Of a stretch of 11,135 nt of DNA, positions 1 to 6,017 are shown one piece after another. The translations under genes were made by a program, and so were the position numbers. Each line of letters opens with the position of its first letter. The stretch's first letter is position 1. This DNA comes from JALZCH01 sp036400075. Its GTDB lineage: Bacteria; Acidobacteriota; Blastocatellia; Pyrinomonadales; Pyrinomonadaceae. The DNA lies in NCBI GenBank assembly GCA_036400075.1, contig DASWLV010000112.1, positions 1 to 11,135 on the forward strand, given 5' to 3'. The notes below the pieces were generated by a model. It was not told where the DNA came from. It searched no databases and worked only from the letters and a program-made list of their open reading frames with translations.

Positions 1-151
1 AAATTTCTCGCCAAAACTGCTGGCAGAAATAGCCTCAAGCGAGAAACTTACCTTATCTTAGCAATAAAAATCAAGATTTTTCGCTATTATTCGCGTTTAT
101 TTGATTAAAATTTGACAAATCTTTCCATCTTTAGTCAAACCATCCCCATTA
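1..151. other. Intergenic region downstream of the glutamate dehydrogenase gene
   Basis: AT-rich stretch with no convincing gene. It holds an 8-bp inverted repeat (TTTCTCGC at 4-11, GCGAGAAA at 40-47) and a short AT palindrome (AAAAATC at 66-72, GATTTTT at 75-81). Either could contribute to stopping minus-strand transcription from the dehydrogenase gene, but neither is a strong GC-rich stem followed by a clear U-tract. The AATTTGACAAA word at 109-119 resembles part of the repeat found upstream of the PEP-CTERM gene; this may be chance. Confidence 0.4.
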
Positions 152-1432
152 TTAAGCGTAAATCCCGCGTATTCTCGTATCGTAAGCGACACGATCAATC
201 GCCAGCATATAAGCCGCCGTCCGCGTTTCGACGTTATGGGCGTCGGCGTACCGGCACAAATCGTTAAAGCTGGCGACCATAATCTCTTCCAGGCGCTGGT
301 TGACGACATCTTCGCGCCAGAAATAGCCCATCCGGTCTTGCACCCATTCAAAATACGACACGGTGACGCCGCCCGCGTTTGCCAAAATATCCGGTATTAC
401 GAAAACCCCGTTCTCGTGCAAAATCGAATCCGCGCCCGGCGTCGTCGGACCGTTCGCGCCTTCAGCCAAAACTTTGCATTTGATTTTGTGCGCGTTTTCC
501 GAAGTAATTTGATTTTCCGTCGCACAAGGCGCGAGAACTTCGCATTCGATTTCCAACAACTCTTTATTTGAAACGCGGTCGGCTTCCGGGTAACCTTCGA
601 GCGTCGTATTTTGTTTTAGATATTCGAGAACTTTATGGATATTTAGTCCGTTTTCGTTATAAATGCCGCCGCTAACGTCCGAGATAGCCGTAACTTTGTA
701 ACCGGCTTCGTACATTAAACGCGCGCCCAAGCCGCCGACGTTTCCCGAACCCTGCACTACGACGCGCGTTTCCTGCGGCGTTAGCTTAAAGCGCTTGATT
801 GCTTCGTTAACGACAATCATCACGCCGCGCCCCGTAGCCTCTCGGCGTCCGGCGCTGCCGCCCAGCTCAACCGGTTTTCCGGTAACGACGGCAGTAACCG
901 TATGGCGGGCGTGCATCGAATAAGTGTCCATAATCCACGCCATCGTTTGCTCGTTCGTGTTCATATCCGGCGCGGGAACGTCTTTTTCGGGTCCGATGAA
1001 ATCAATCAATTCAGCCGCATACCGCCGCGTCAAGCGTTCCAATTCACCGATTGACATTTGTTTCGGATTGCAGACGACGCCGCCTTTACCGCCGCCGAAA
1101 GGAACATTAACGACCGCGCATTTCCAGGTCATCCAAGCCGCGAGAGCTTTAACTTCATCGAGCGTCACGTCCGGCGCGTAACGAATACCGCCTTTTGCCG
1201 GACCGCGCGCGAAATTGTGCTGCACGCGGTAGCCTTCAAAAACTTCGATGCGTCCGCTGTCCATCCGTACGGGAATATAAACTTTGATTTCCCGATTCGG
1301 AACAATCATCACCCGGTACAAATCCGGGTCTAAATCGAGAAGCTGCGCGGCACGGTCAAAACGCGCTCTCATTGATTCAAACGGATTTTCCTCCTTGAAT
1401 CGCCGTGCATCATCTACCATCGGGTTTGCCAT
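152..1432 (-). CDS. gdhA: Glu/Leu/Phe/Val dehydrogenase family protein, probable glutamate dehydrogenase
   Basis: Predicted cytoplasmic enzyme for reversible oxidative deamination of glutamate to 2-oxoglutarate and ammonia. The 426 residues match the usual length of the hexameric bacterial/archaeal type. The N-terminal substrate domain has GPAKGGIRY (77-85) and the signature VPFGGGKGGV (110-119) with the catalytic Lys116; APDMNT (154-159) supplies the conserved Asp156. The Rossmann half begins at VVVQGSGNVGG (224-234), with ISD (250-252) at the end of the second strand. An acidic residue there usually favours NAD over NADP (inference). The ATG at 1432 lacks a Shine-Dalgarno site. An AAGGAGG sits inside the gene, but 17 nt before the next ATG (1372), and starting there would remove the family-typical ENPFES lead-in, so I keep 1432. 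It lies about 70 bp downstream of larE on the same strand and is probably co-transcribed through the heptamer hairpin. Confidence 0.95.
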   Translation of the reverse strand: MANPMVDDARRFKEENPFESMRARFDRAAQLLDLDPDLYRVMIVPNREIKVYIPVRMDSGRIEVFEGYRVQHNFARGPAKGGIRYAPDVTLDEVKALAAWMTWKCAVVNVPFGGGKGGVVCNPKQMSIGELERLTRRYAAELIDFIGPEKDVPAPDMNTNEQTMAWIMDTYSMHARHTVTAVVTGKPVELGGSAGRREATGRGVMIVVNEAIKRFKLTPQETRVVVQGSGNVGGLGARLMYEAGYKVTAISDVSGGIYNENGLNIHKVLEYLKQNTTLEGYPEADRVSNKELLEIECEVLAPCATENQITSENAHKIKCKVLAEGANGPTTPGADSILHENGVFVIPDILANAGGVTVSYFEWVQDRMGYFWREDVVNQRLEEIMVASFNDLCRYADAHNVETRTAAYMLAIDRVAYDTRIRGIYA

Positions 1433-1439
1433 TAATTTT

Positions 1440-1507
1440 GAATGATGAATGATGAATAATGAATGATGAACTGTTTTTTATTCATCATTCATCATTCATC
1501 ATTCATC
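1440..1507. repeat. Inverted array of heptamer repeats between larE and the dehydrogenase gene
   Basis: Four tandem 7-mers (GAATGAT, GAATGAT, GAATAAT, GAATGAT) at 1440-1467 face four tandem ATTCATC units at 1480-1507. As a hairpin, 1444-1470 pairs with 1481-1507 over 27 positions with one mismatch and a 10-nt loop. On the minus strand the array starts on the larE stop codon (TGA, within CGATGAATG). It may act as an attenuator or as an mRNA-end stabiliser between the two genes. It carries no strong GC clamp. Confidence 0.85.
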
Positions 1508-2372
1508 GTTTTAAAATCTCGTTCATCGCTCCGGTGCGATAACCTTCAAGGTCGAGCGTGACGTAGCGAAAGCCGAGCGCGCGAAATTCGCTTGCCAATC
1601 GGTCAATCATCGTCCGCTGCAAAACCTGCTCCATTTCGTCCGAAGCGATTTCCAATCTAACCAATTCTTCGTGATACCGGACGCGGAACTGCCGGAATCC
1701 AAAGGAACGCAAAATCTGCTCGCCGCGCTCGACTTTCGATAATCTTTCAATCGAAACCGGAATGCCGTAAGCGATACGCGAAGACAAACAAGGACTCGCC
1801 GGTTTGTCCCACGTCGGCAAATCGTATTTAAGACTTAATTGCCGGATTTCCGCTTTGTTTAACCCGGCTTCGACGAGCGGGCTGCGAATCGCTTTTTCCT
1901 CAGCCGCGCGTCTTCCGGGGCGATAATCCGACAAATCGTCAATCGTCGAACCGTCGGCAACAAAATTTAACCCGCGCGTTTTTGCTAACGGTACGAGTTT
2001 ACCGTAAAGCTCCGATTTACAAAAGTAACACCTGTCGGGCGCATTTGCCCGATAATTTGCATCCAACAACTCGTCGGTGTTGATTGTTTCGTAACGAAAA
2101 TTAAAATTTTGCGCGATTTCAGCGGCTAGTTTTTTTTCTTCGGCGGCAAGACTTGCCGAAACGCCGGTCACGCATAAAGCGTTGTCGCCCAATTCCTGCG
2201 TGGCGATTAAAGCCAGTAAAGAGCTGTCAACGCCGCCCGAAAAGGCGACAAGAATTGAGCGCATTTCACGCAAAATGCGGCGTAAATTTACTTCTTTTTG
2301 TTCTAATTTTTGTTCGGAAGCGGCGACAGTTCGTGCGGTAAGTAATGCTTGTTTATTTGCTGCTATCGCCAT
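1503..2372 (-). CDS. larE: ATP-dependent sulfur transferase LarE (nickel-pincer nucleotide cofactor synthesis)
   Basis: LarE adenylates and thiolates the two carboxylates of pyridinium-3,5-biscarboxylic acid mononucleotide, making the ligand that LarC loads with nickel for lactate racemase-type enzymes. The 289 residues carry the PP-loop ATP pyrophosphatase motif SGGVDS (45-50), the family block GSTIDDLSDYRPG (141-153), and the C-terminal GYRTGAMNE. Three cysteines are notable: C115 and C118 in RCYFCK, and C195 in PASPCLSSR. The last aligns with the sacrificial cysteine of the Lactobacillus plantarum enzyme. A CxxC plus this third Cys is the pattern of the [4Fe-4S]-dependent type described from Thermotoga maritima, so this copy may use a cluster-bound sulfide instead of destroying itself (inference). 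No larA, larB or larC is in the window. Residues 1-30 are a variable extension. The ATG at 2372 is the only plausible start and has a poor Shine-Dalgarno site. Confidence 0.93.
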   Translation of the reverse strand: MAIAANKQALLTARTVAASEQKLEQKEVNLRRILREMRSILVAFSGGVDSSLLALIATQELGDNALCVTGVSASLAAEEKKLAAEIAQNFNFRYETINTDELLDANYRANAPDRCYFCKSELYGKLVPLAKTRGLNFVADGSTIDDLSDYRPGRRAAEEKAIRSPLVEAGLNKAEIRQLSLKYDLPTWDKPASPCLSSRIAYGIPVSIERLSKVERGEQILRSFGFRQFRVRYHEELVRLEIASDEMEQVLQRTMIDRLASEFRALGFRYVTLDLEGYRTGAMNEILKR

Positions 2373-2444
2373 TTTGCTCGTTTGATACTTGATTTTTGTT
2401 CAAGTTTTTTGCCGAGGAGATGCATTGCTTGAAACAAGCATCGA

Positions 2445-2474
2445 ATTTTAACGTACTTTCGACGCGAGACGCAA
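2445..2474 (-). promoter_or_regulatory. Candidate promoter for larE and the dehydrogenase gene
   Basis: On the minus strand TTGCGT (2469-2474) and TAAAAT (2445-2450) are 18 bp apart. The -10 matches five of six consensus bases and the -35 is weak. This would give a leader of about 65 nt. The call rests on sequence match only. Confidence 0.3.
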
Positions 2475-2487
2475 CCGGAAGGTTTTG

Positions 2488-2517
2488 TTCGACCGATTAA
2501 CCACCCGGTGATAAAAT
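2488..2517 (+). promoter_or_regulatory. Candidate promoter for the exported TPR operon
   Basis: TTCGAC (2488-2493) and TAAAAT (2512-2517) are spaced 18 bp. If used, transcription would begin near 2524, downstream of the upstream TTG codon at 2518, which supports translation from the ATG at 2542 with a very short leader. The -35 element is weak. The divergent larE promoter lies about 40 bp away. Confidence 0.3.
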
Positions 2518-2541
2518 TTGTTTGATTTTTTATTCCTTATT

Positions 2542-4041
2542 ATGTCTCAGGCTTTTTTCAATAAAATTTCCTTCTATTTTTTGTCTTTTGCCGCCGCAGC
2601 CGTTTTGCTGGTCGGCTTTGCCCAAGCTCAAACCGACGAATCAAGCGCGGGCGACGCTCAACATCAAGCCGTCGCGTTGTTTGAACAGGGACAAAACGCT
2701 CACGAAAAAGGAGATTTAAACGGCGCTCTGAAATTTTATCAGGAAGCCTTAAAACTTTTTCCCGAATTTCCCGAAGCCGAATATCAGCGCGGCACGGCGC
2801 TGATTTCTCTGGGAAATTTAGCGGAAGCGGAAAAGGCTTTTCGCCGCGCGGTCGAATTGCGCGCCGATTGGTCTTTGGCATGGGCGAAGCTCGGCGAAGT
2901 TTTGGTTGATAGACATTCGGCAGGCAATTCCGCCGATTCGGAAGAATCAAAACAGCTTTACGGCGAAACCGTTCGGGTTTTACAAAAGGCAATCGAGCTT
3001 GACGTTAATAATTTTCCGGCAATGGTCGCGCTCGCCGAGTTGAGATTACGTTATTCAACGTCTTCAAACACCTTAAATGAATTGCTCGCGCAAATCAGAA
3101 CCGCGACCGACGGCAAAGCCAATGTTCCGGCTTCGGTCTGGGCTGCGCGCGGCGCGCTCGAACGCCGTTTGAAAGACAATGCGGCGGCGAAAAACAGCTT
3201 GAATCGAGCTTTGACGATTGATTCTCAAAACTCGACCGCGCTGCTCGAAAGAGCGCAGCTTTTTGCTGCTCAAGGCGATGCGGAAGCGGCGATTGTTGAT
3301 TTTCAAGCGGTCGCTCGCTTGTCTTCGCCGAAAACTCGCTGGCGCGCGCAAGCGCTGCTCGCCGGTCTGCTTGCCGAAACCGGCAAAACCGAAGACGCCC
3401 GCAAAGTTTTGGAAGCGATTGATGAAGGCTCGAAAAATCAGCCGGAAGTCGTCAGTTTGAGAAACGCGCTGCTCGTCGTCGGCGCGGAAGGCGCGGAAGG
3501 AATCGAGCTTTTGGAGAAAGCTCTTAAAACTGATACAAAAAATGTCTCTCTTTTAAGTCGTTTGTGCAGTTTGAACAGAACCGCCAATCCGCAAAAGGCT
3601 TTAGATTACTGCCGGCGCGCGCAAGAGATTGAGCCGACTGAAATTAGACACGCCGTCGGCTTCGGCGCGGCGCTCGTTCAAGCCCGCCAATTTCCCCAAG
3701 CCGTCGAGCTTTTTCGCAAGCTCTTAGCGGTCGAACCGAAAAATTTTACCGCCCGACAAAATTTAGCTCTTGCGCTCTACGAATTAAAGCGCTATAACGA
3801 ATCAATAGAAGAATTCGAACGCTTGATCGAAGCAAAACCCGATGCGCCTGTTATCTACTATTATTTAGCGACAGCAAACGATTTTGCGGGAAACTACGTG
3901 GCAGCTCTGGCGGCTTATCAAAAGTTTCTGGAGCTTGCGAAACCGGAAACGAATCAACTCGAAATTGACAAAGTAAAACTGCGGCTTCCGGCGGTCGCCA
4001 ACCAAGTTAAGAAAGGGGCGGGCAAAAAGAAAAAGCCTTGA
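2542..4041 (+). CDS. Exported tetratricopeptide-repeat (TPR) protein
   Basis: 499 residues counted from the ATG at 2542. An in-frame TTG at 2518 would add eight residues ahead of the signal peptide and is less likely. The N-terminus is a clear Sec signal peptide (hydrophobic FYFLSFAAAAVLLVGF, probable cleavage after AQA), so the protein acts in the periplasm or at the envelope. Nearly all the rest is TPR-like helical hairpins with the A/G-x-F/Y-P spacing; examples are GDLNGALKFYQEALKLFPEF, GNLAEAEKAFRRAVELRADW, RQFPQAVELFRKLLAVEPKN and KRYNESIEEFERLIEAKPDA. I count roughly nine or ten repeats. The C-terminus is a basic tail, KKGAGKKKKP. No catalytic domain is visible, so it is probably a scaffold or adaptor. 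Its stop codon overlaps the first possible start of the next gene (TTGA), which indicates translational coupling in a three-gene unit. Function unknown. Confidence 0.9.
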   Translation: MSQAFFNKISFYFLSFAAAAVLLVGFAQAQTDESSAGDAQHQAVALFEQGQNAHEKGDLNGALKFYQEALKLFPEFPEAEYQRGTALISLGNLAEAEKAFRRAVELRADWSLAWAKLGEVLVDRHSAGNSADSEESKQLYGETVRVLQKAIELDVNNFPAMVALAELRLRYSTSSNTLNELLAQIRTATDGKANVPASVWAARGALERRLKDNAAAKNSLNRALTIDSQNSTALLERAQLFAAQGDAEAAIVDFQAVARLSSPKTRWRAQALLAGLLAETGKTEDARKVLEAIDEGSKNQPEVVSLRNALLVVGAEGAEGIELLEKALKTDTKNVSLLSRLCSLNRTANPQKALDYCRRAQEIEPTEIRHAVGFGAALVQARQFPQAVELFRKLLAVEPKNFTARQNLALALYELKRYNESIEEFERLIEAKPDAPVIYYYLATANDFAGNYVAALAAYQKFLELAKPETNQLEIDKVKLRLPAVANQVKKGAGKKKKP

Positions 4042-4049
4042 TAGAACAG

Positions 4050-4679
4050 ATGCAAAACGATTTTTTGAAACAAACGGTGAATGGTTTATTTTCTCTGGTT
4101 GCTGTTTTTTGTCTGACGGGTTTTGTTTTCGGGCAGGATGCTCAGCCGAATGATTATCAGGACGCGAACGACAACGCACCGCCTCCGGTTTTTACGATGT
4201 CGGGCGCAGAAAAATCTCAGCTTACCAATGAATCCGATCTAAAACGCCGCACCCAACTTTGTCTAATGCTCGCCGACGCCCGGCTGCGACGCGCGGAAGA
4301 GGCAACCGACCGGGAAGATTTTCAAGCGGCGCTCTCCGACCTCGGTTCTTATCAAGCGATTATTGAAAACCACATAAAATTTCTTGAGCGAGGCAACTAC
4401 AGCGATGGAAAAGTGCGCGACAATTTTCGCCGAATGGACATCACGCTTCGTTCCTACACGCCGCGAATTGAAACGATCCGCCGCACGACGCCGTTTGAAT
4501 TTGCCGTTCATTTAAAATCCATCTTGAATTTTACCCGCGACGCCCGCGCCCGCGCGCTCGATTCGTTTTTCAGCGATACGATTTTATCTACTGAAACAGC
4601 AGGCGGAATAACGCCGACGAGAGCGCCGCAACCCGCAGTTTCCGGGGGCAACGGTTTTTCCAAAGAAAAGAAGCCTTAA
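4050..4679 (+). CDS. Exported helical protein of unknown function
   Basis: 209 residues from the ATG at 4050. A TTG at 4038, overlapping the stop of the TPR gene, is an alternative that adds four residues. The start MQNDFLKQTVNGLFSLVAVF with LTGFVFG before QDAQ looks like a signal peptide. The mature part is largely helical and charged: residues around SDLKRRTQLCLMLADARLRR, then DREDFQAALSDLGSYQAIIE, then KVRDNFRRMDITLRSYTPRI. A low-complexity tail ends in SKEKKP. No known domain is recognised. The RT-x7-A-x-x-R-type helix resembles one in the next gene (LDLRTKVFVKAAERR), so the two may be distant tandem paralogues. Neither possible start has a good Shine-Dalgarno site, so coupling to the TPR gene is likely. 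Confidence 0.8.
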   Translation: MQNDFLKQTVNGLFSLVAVFCLTGFVFGQDAQPNDYQDANDNAPPPVFTMSGAEKSQLTNESDLKRRTQLCLMLADARLRRAEEATDREDFQAALSDLGSYQAIIENHIKFLERGNYSDGKVRDNFRRMDITLRSYTPRIETIRRTTPFEFAVHLKSILNFTRDARARALDSFFSDTILSTETAGGITPTRAPQPAVSGGNGFSKEKKP

Positions 4680-4691
4680 AATTTAATTTCG

Positions 4692-5240
4692 GTGAAAAGT
4701 AAATATTTTTTCAGACCTCTGTTTTTTGTCCTCTTGCTTTTATTGATCGGCGGTTTGTCTTTTTCCGTCTCGGCGCAAAAACGCGACCATTTAACCGAAG
4801 CCGAAATCGAAATCATCCGCGACACGCAGGAGCTTGACCTCCGAACAAAAGTTTTCGTCAAAGCCGCCGAGCGGCGTTTTGTCGTACTCGGCGTTTTAGC
4901 CGAATTAAAACCCGCAAAAAAGGATAAAGACAATTCCGACTGGGGCGCGCCTCCAACCGGGACGCGCGCTGAATTGCTCGGCGACATCGCCAAAATTTTG
5001 GAAGAAGCGATGAACAATCTCGACAATGTCTGGAGTCGTGAACCGAAAAATCCGCTCATTCCGAAAGCTCTCAAAATTCTTTCCGACGCCGCCGCGCGTT
5101 TTCAAACGCAAGCCGGTTCGCTCGATTCAAAAGCCGCGAGCGAACAGGAACGCGAAGCGGTTTTCCAGATAAAACGCGATTTGGAAAACATTTTGCAAGC
5201 CCAAAAGGATTATTCCGCCGGTGCCGGCTCGACCCGTTAA
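4692..5240 (+). CDS. Small exported helical protein of unknown function
   Basis: 182 residues, starting at a GTG only 12 bp after the previous stop. No ATG fits, because the signal peptide begins right at this codon (MKSKYFFRPLFFVLLLLLIG, likely cleavage after SVSA). The mature region is helical: EIEIIRDTQELDLRTKVFVK, then GTRAELLGDIAKILEEAMNN, then a third segment around NPLIPKALKILSDAAARF and a last helix with many Glu/Lys/Gln. No catalytic motif or known domain is recognised. It is the third gene of the TPR unit and shares a helix pattern with the second, which suggests that the three products work together at the envelope (inference). The absence of a Shine-Dalgarno site matches its upstream neighbours. 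Confidence 0.8.
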   Translation: MKSKYFFRPLFFVLLLLLIGGLSFSVSAQKRDHLTEAEIEIIRDTQELDLRTKVFVKAAERRFVVLGVLAELKPAKKDKDNSDWGAPPTGTRAELLGDIAKILEEAMNNLDNVWSREPKNPLIPKALKILSDAAARFQTQAGSLDSKAASEQEREAVFQIKRDLENILQAQKDYSAGAGSTR

Positions 5241-5269
5241 GGCGGGCGCTGGACAGAAACCGCTCGTCT

Positions 5270-5298
5270 CGTGTAAATTTACCAAAGCAATTTAGAAT
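5270..5298 (+). promoter_or_regulatory. Candidate rpsO promoter with a palindrome between its boxes
   Basis: TAGAAT (5293-5298) matches five of six -10 bases. The -35 position (CGTGTA, 5270-5275) is poor. A perfect 10-bp palindrome GTAAATTTAC (5273-5282) overlaps the -35 region and spacer and could be a protein binding site. Initiation would fall near 5305, just before the leader hairpin. Confidence 0.3.
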
Positions 5299-5308
5299 CA
5301 CGCGGTTG

Positions 5309-5337
5309 CCGCTTTCTAAAGTTGGAAAGCGGTTTTC
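5309..5337 (+). promoter_or_regulatory. Hairpin in the rpsO leader (attenuator, terminator or S15 autoregulatory element)
   Basis: CCGCTTTC (5309-5316) pairs perfectly with GAAAGCGG (5325-5332) over an 8-nt loop and is followed by TTTTC. It could end transcription of the TPR unit. It could also be part of an S15-responsive leader: S15 controls its own mRNA in several bacteria through unrelated leader structures. Sequence alone does not separate the options. Confidence 0.5.
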
Positions 5338-5368
5338 TGCGATTAAGGAGAGGCTATCTAAAGAAATT

Positions 5369-5638
5369 ATGGCTACAGCCAAAGAAACCAAAGAGCAAAT
5401 TTTGCAAAATTATCGCACGCACGAATCCGACACGGGTTCGCCGCAAGTTCAAGTCGCTCTGCTCACGCAGCGCATCAACGAATTAACCGATCACTTTAAA
5501 ACGCACAAAAAAGATAATCACTCGCGTCGAGGGCTTCTGAAGATGGTCTCGCAGCGTCGCAGCCTGCTTGATTATCTCAAGCGCAAGGACATCGAGCAGT
5601 ATCACACAATTGTCGAACGGCTCGGATTGAGAAGATAA
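5369..5638 (+). CDS. rpsO: 30S ribosomal protein S15
   Basis: S15 binds 16S rRNA early in assembly of the small-subunit platform and contributes to an intersubunit bridge. From the ATG at 5369 the protein is 89 residues, the standard family length. It starts MATAKETKEQILQNY and contains the signature stretches DTGSPQVQVALLTQRI, HKKDNHSRRGLL (46-57) and RRSLLDYLK, and ends LGLRR. An in-frame upstream start at 5306 would add 21 residues unlike any S15 and would start inside the leader hairpin, so it is rejected. GGAGAGG at 5347-5353 is the nearest Shine-Dalgarno-like site, but its 15-nt spacing is long. It lies upstream of pnp, the usual bacterial arrangement, but with an unusually large and structured gap. 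Confidence 0.97.
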   Translation: MATAKETKEQILQNYRTHESDTGSPQVQVALLTQRINELTDHFKTHKKDNHSRRGLLKMVSQRRSLLDYLKRKDIEQYHTIVERLGLRR

Positions 5639-5714
5639 GGATGAAGGCGGAAGGATGAAGGATGAAATTAAGCAAATTGCCTTTCTCATCCTTCATCCTT
5701 CCGCCTTCATCCTT
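5637..5714. repeat. Perfect 29-bp inverted repeat built from heptamers, abutting the rpsO stop
   Basis: 5637-5665 is the exact reverse complement of 5686-5714, with a 20-nt loop. The left arm reads in sevens: GGATGAA, GGCGGAA, GGATGAA, GGATGAA (5639-5666). The right arm mirrors it and runs into TTTTAGAA. The arm begins within the rpsO TAA stop codon. Such a stem would be a strong 3'-end barrier for rpsO mRNA or a partial terminator before pnp. Its build, four heptamers facing four heptamers, copies that of the larE/dehydrogenase spacer. Confidence 0.9.
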
Positions 5715-5849
5715 TTAGAAGCGGCTGCTTCGAGCCGTTTGTAAGTTGTTAGTTGTTTCTATCGAAGAGTTTGTCGAACGAGAGCCGAACGTGACGGCGC
5801 GAATCTCGCGGCAAAAGGAAACAGTCGTCAAGAGAATATTTAATCGAAC

Positions 5850-5891
5850 GGCGGCAGAGGCTTTCACGGCAAGAGCTTCTGCCGCCTTTTG
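5850..5891 (+). terminator. Terminator-like hairpin in the pnp leader
   Basis: The stem pairs 5850-5862 (GGCGGCAGAGGCT) with 5874-5886 (AGCTTCTGCCGCC): 13 bp with one G-U pair, an 11-nt loop, then TTTTG. The U-tract is short, so it may terminate only partly, giving more rpsO than pnp transcript, or serve as a processing site. Confidence 0.6.
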
Positions 5892-5895
5892 TTTA

Positions 5896-5923
5896 GTAAA
5901 TCGTTAATCGTTAATCGTTAATC
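5896..5923. repeat. Heptamer tandem repeat (GTTAATC type)
   Basis: Four units: GTAAATC followed by three exact GTTAATC, then a partial GTCGTTG. No inverted partner is seen. Same 7-bp period and copy number as the other arrays in the window. Confidence 0.8.
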
Positions 5924-5980
5924 GTCGTTGAATAAATTTGCGCTAGAGATTTAGTTGGAATCGAAATTAAAAATAACTGC

Positions 5981-6008
5981 GATTCATGATTCACGATTCG
6001 CTATCCAC
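5981..6008. repeat. Degenerate heptamer tandem repeat just before the pnp ribosome binding site
   Basis: Four units, GATTCAT, GATTCAC, GATTCGC and TATCCAC, end directly before GAGGAAG. Read in the pnp frame they encode a repetitive AIHDSRFAIH, which is not PNPase sequence and shows that this part is leader. Confidence 0.65.
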
Positions 6009-6015
6009 GAGGAAG
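6009..6015 (+). promoter_or_regulatory. Ribosome binding site that fixes the pnp start
   Basis: GAGGAAG stands 2 to 5 nt before the ATG at 6018. It selects this start over the in-frame TTG at 5955, whose translation would run through a heptamer array. Confidence 0.7.
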
Positions 6016-6017
6016 AA

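Larger units (their letters stand above)
5715..6017 (+). other. Non-coding leader region between rpsO and pnp
   Basis: About 300 bp without a gene. After the 29-bp inverted repeat there are two mutually exclusive small stems (GAAGC/GCTTC at 5718-5730, CGGCT/AGCCG at 5722-5737), then a roughly 100-nt unassigned stretch with CGCGA-ATC-TCGCG, a terminator-like hairpin at 5850-5891, and two heptamer arrays. No convincing promoter is visible. PNPase controls its own leader in enterobacteria, so control of pnp here is possible but unproven. Confidence 0.5.

Noticed and set aside
97..351. 84-residue minus-strand frame, and similar frames at 236-571, 924-1181 and 1058-1333
   Set aside because: These are shadows of the dehydrogenase gene, which has clear family motifs in its own frame.
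1372..1397. Alternative dehydrogenase start at 1372 using an internal AAGGAGG
   Set aside because: Spacing of 17 nt is too long, and the family-typical ENPFES lead-in would be lost.
1440..1507. CRISPR-like array
   Set aside because: Repeats are 7 bp with no spacers, and no cas genes are present.
5306..5368. Longer rpsO start
   Set aside because: The added 21 residues are leader hairpin sequence and the 89-residue form matches the family exactly.
5739..5850. tRNA or known small RNA in the rpsO-pnp spacer
   Set aside because: No cloverleaf, no T-loop GTTCRA and no matching acceptor stem could be traced.
5955..6017. Longer pnp start at TTG
   Set aside because: The added residues are a translated heptamer array, and GAGGAAG stands at the right distance before the ATG at 6018.
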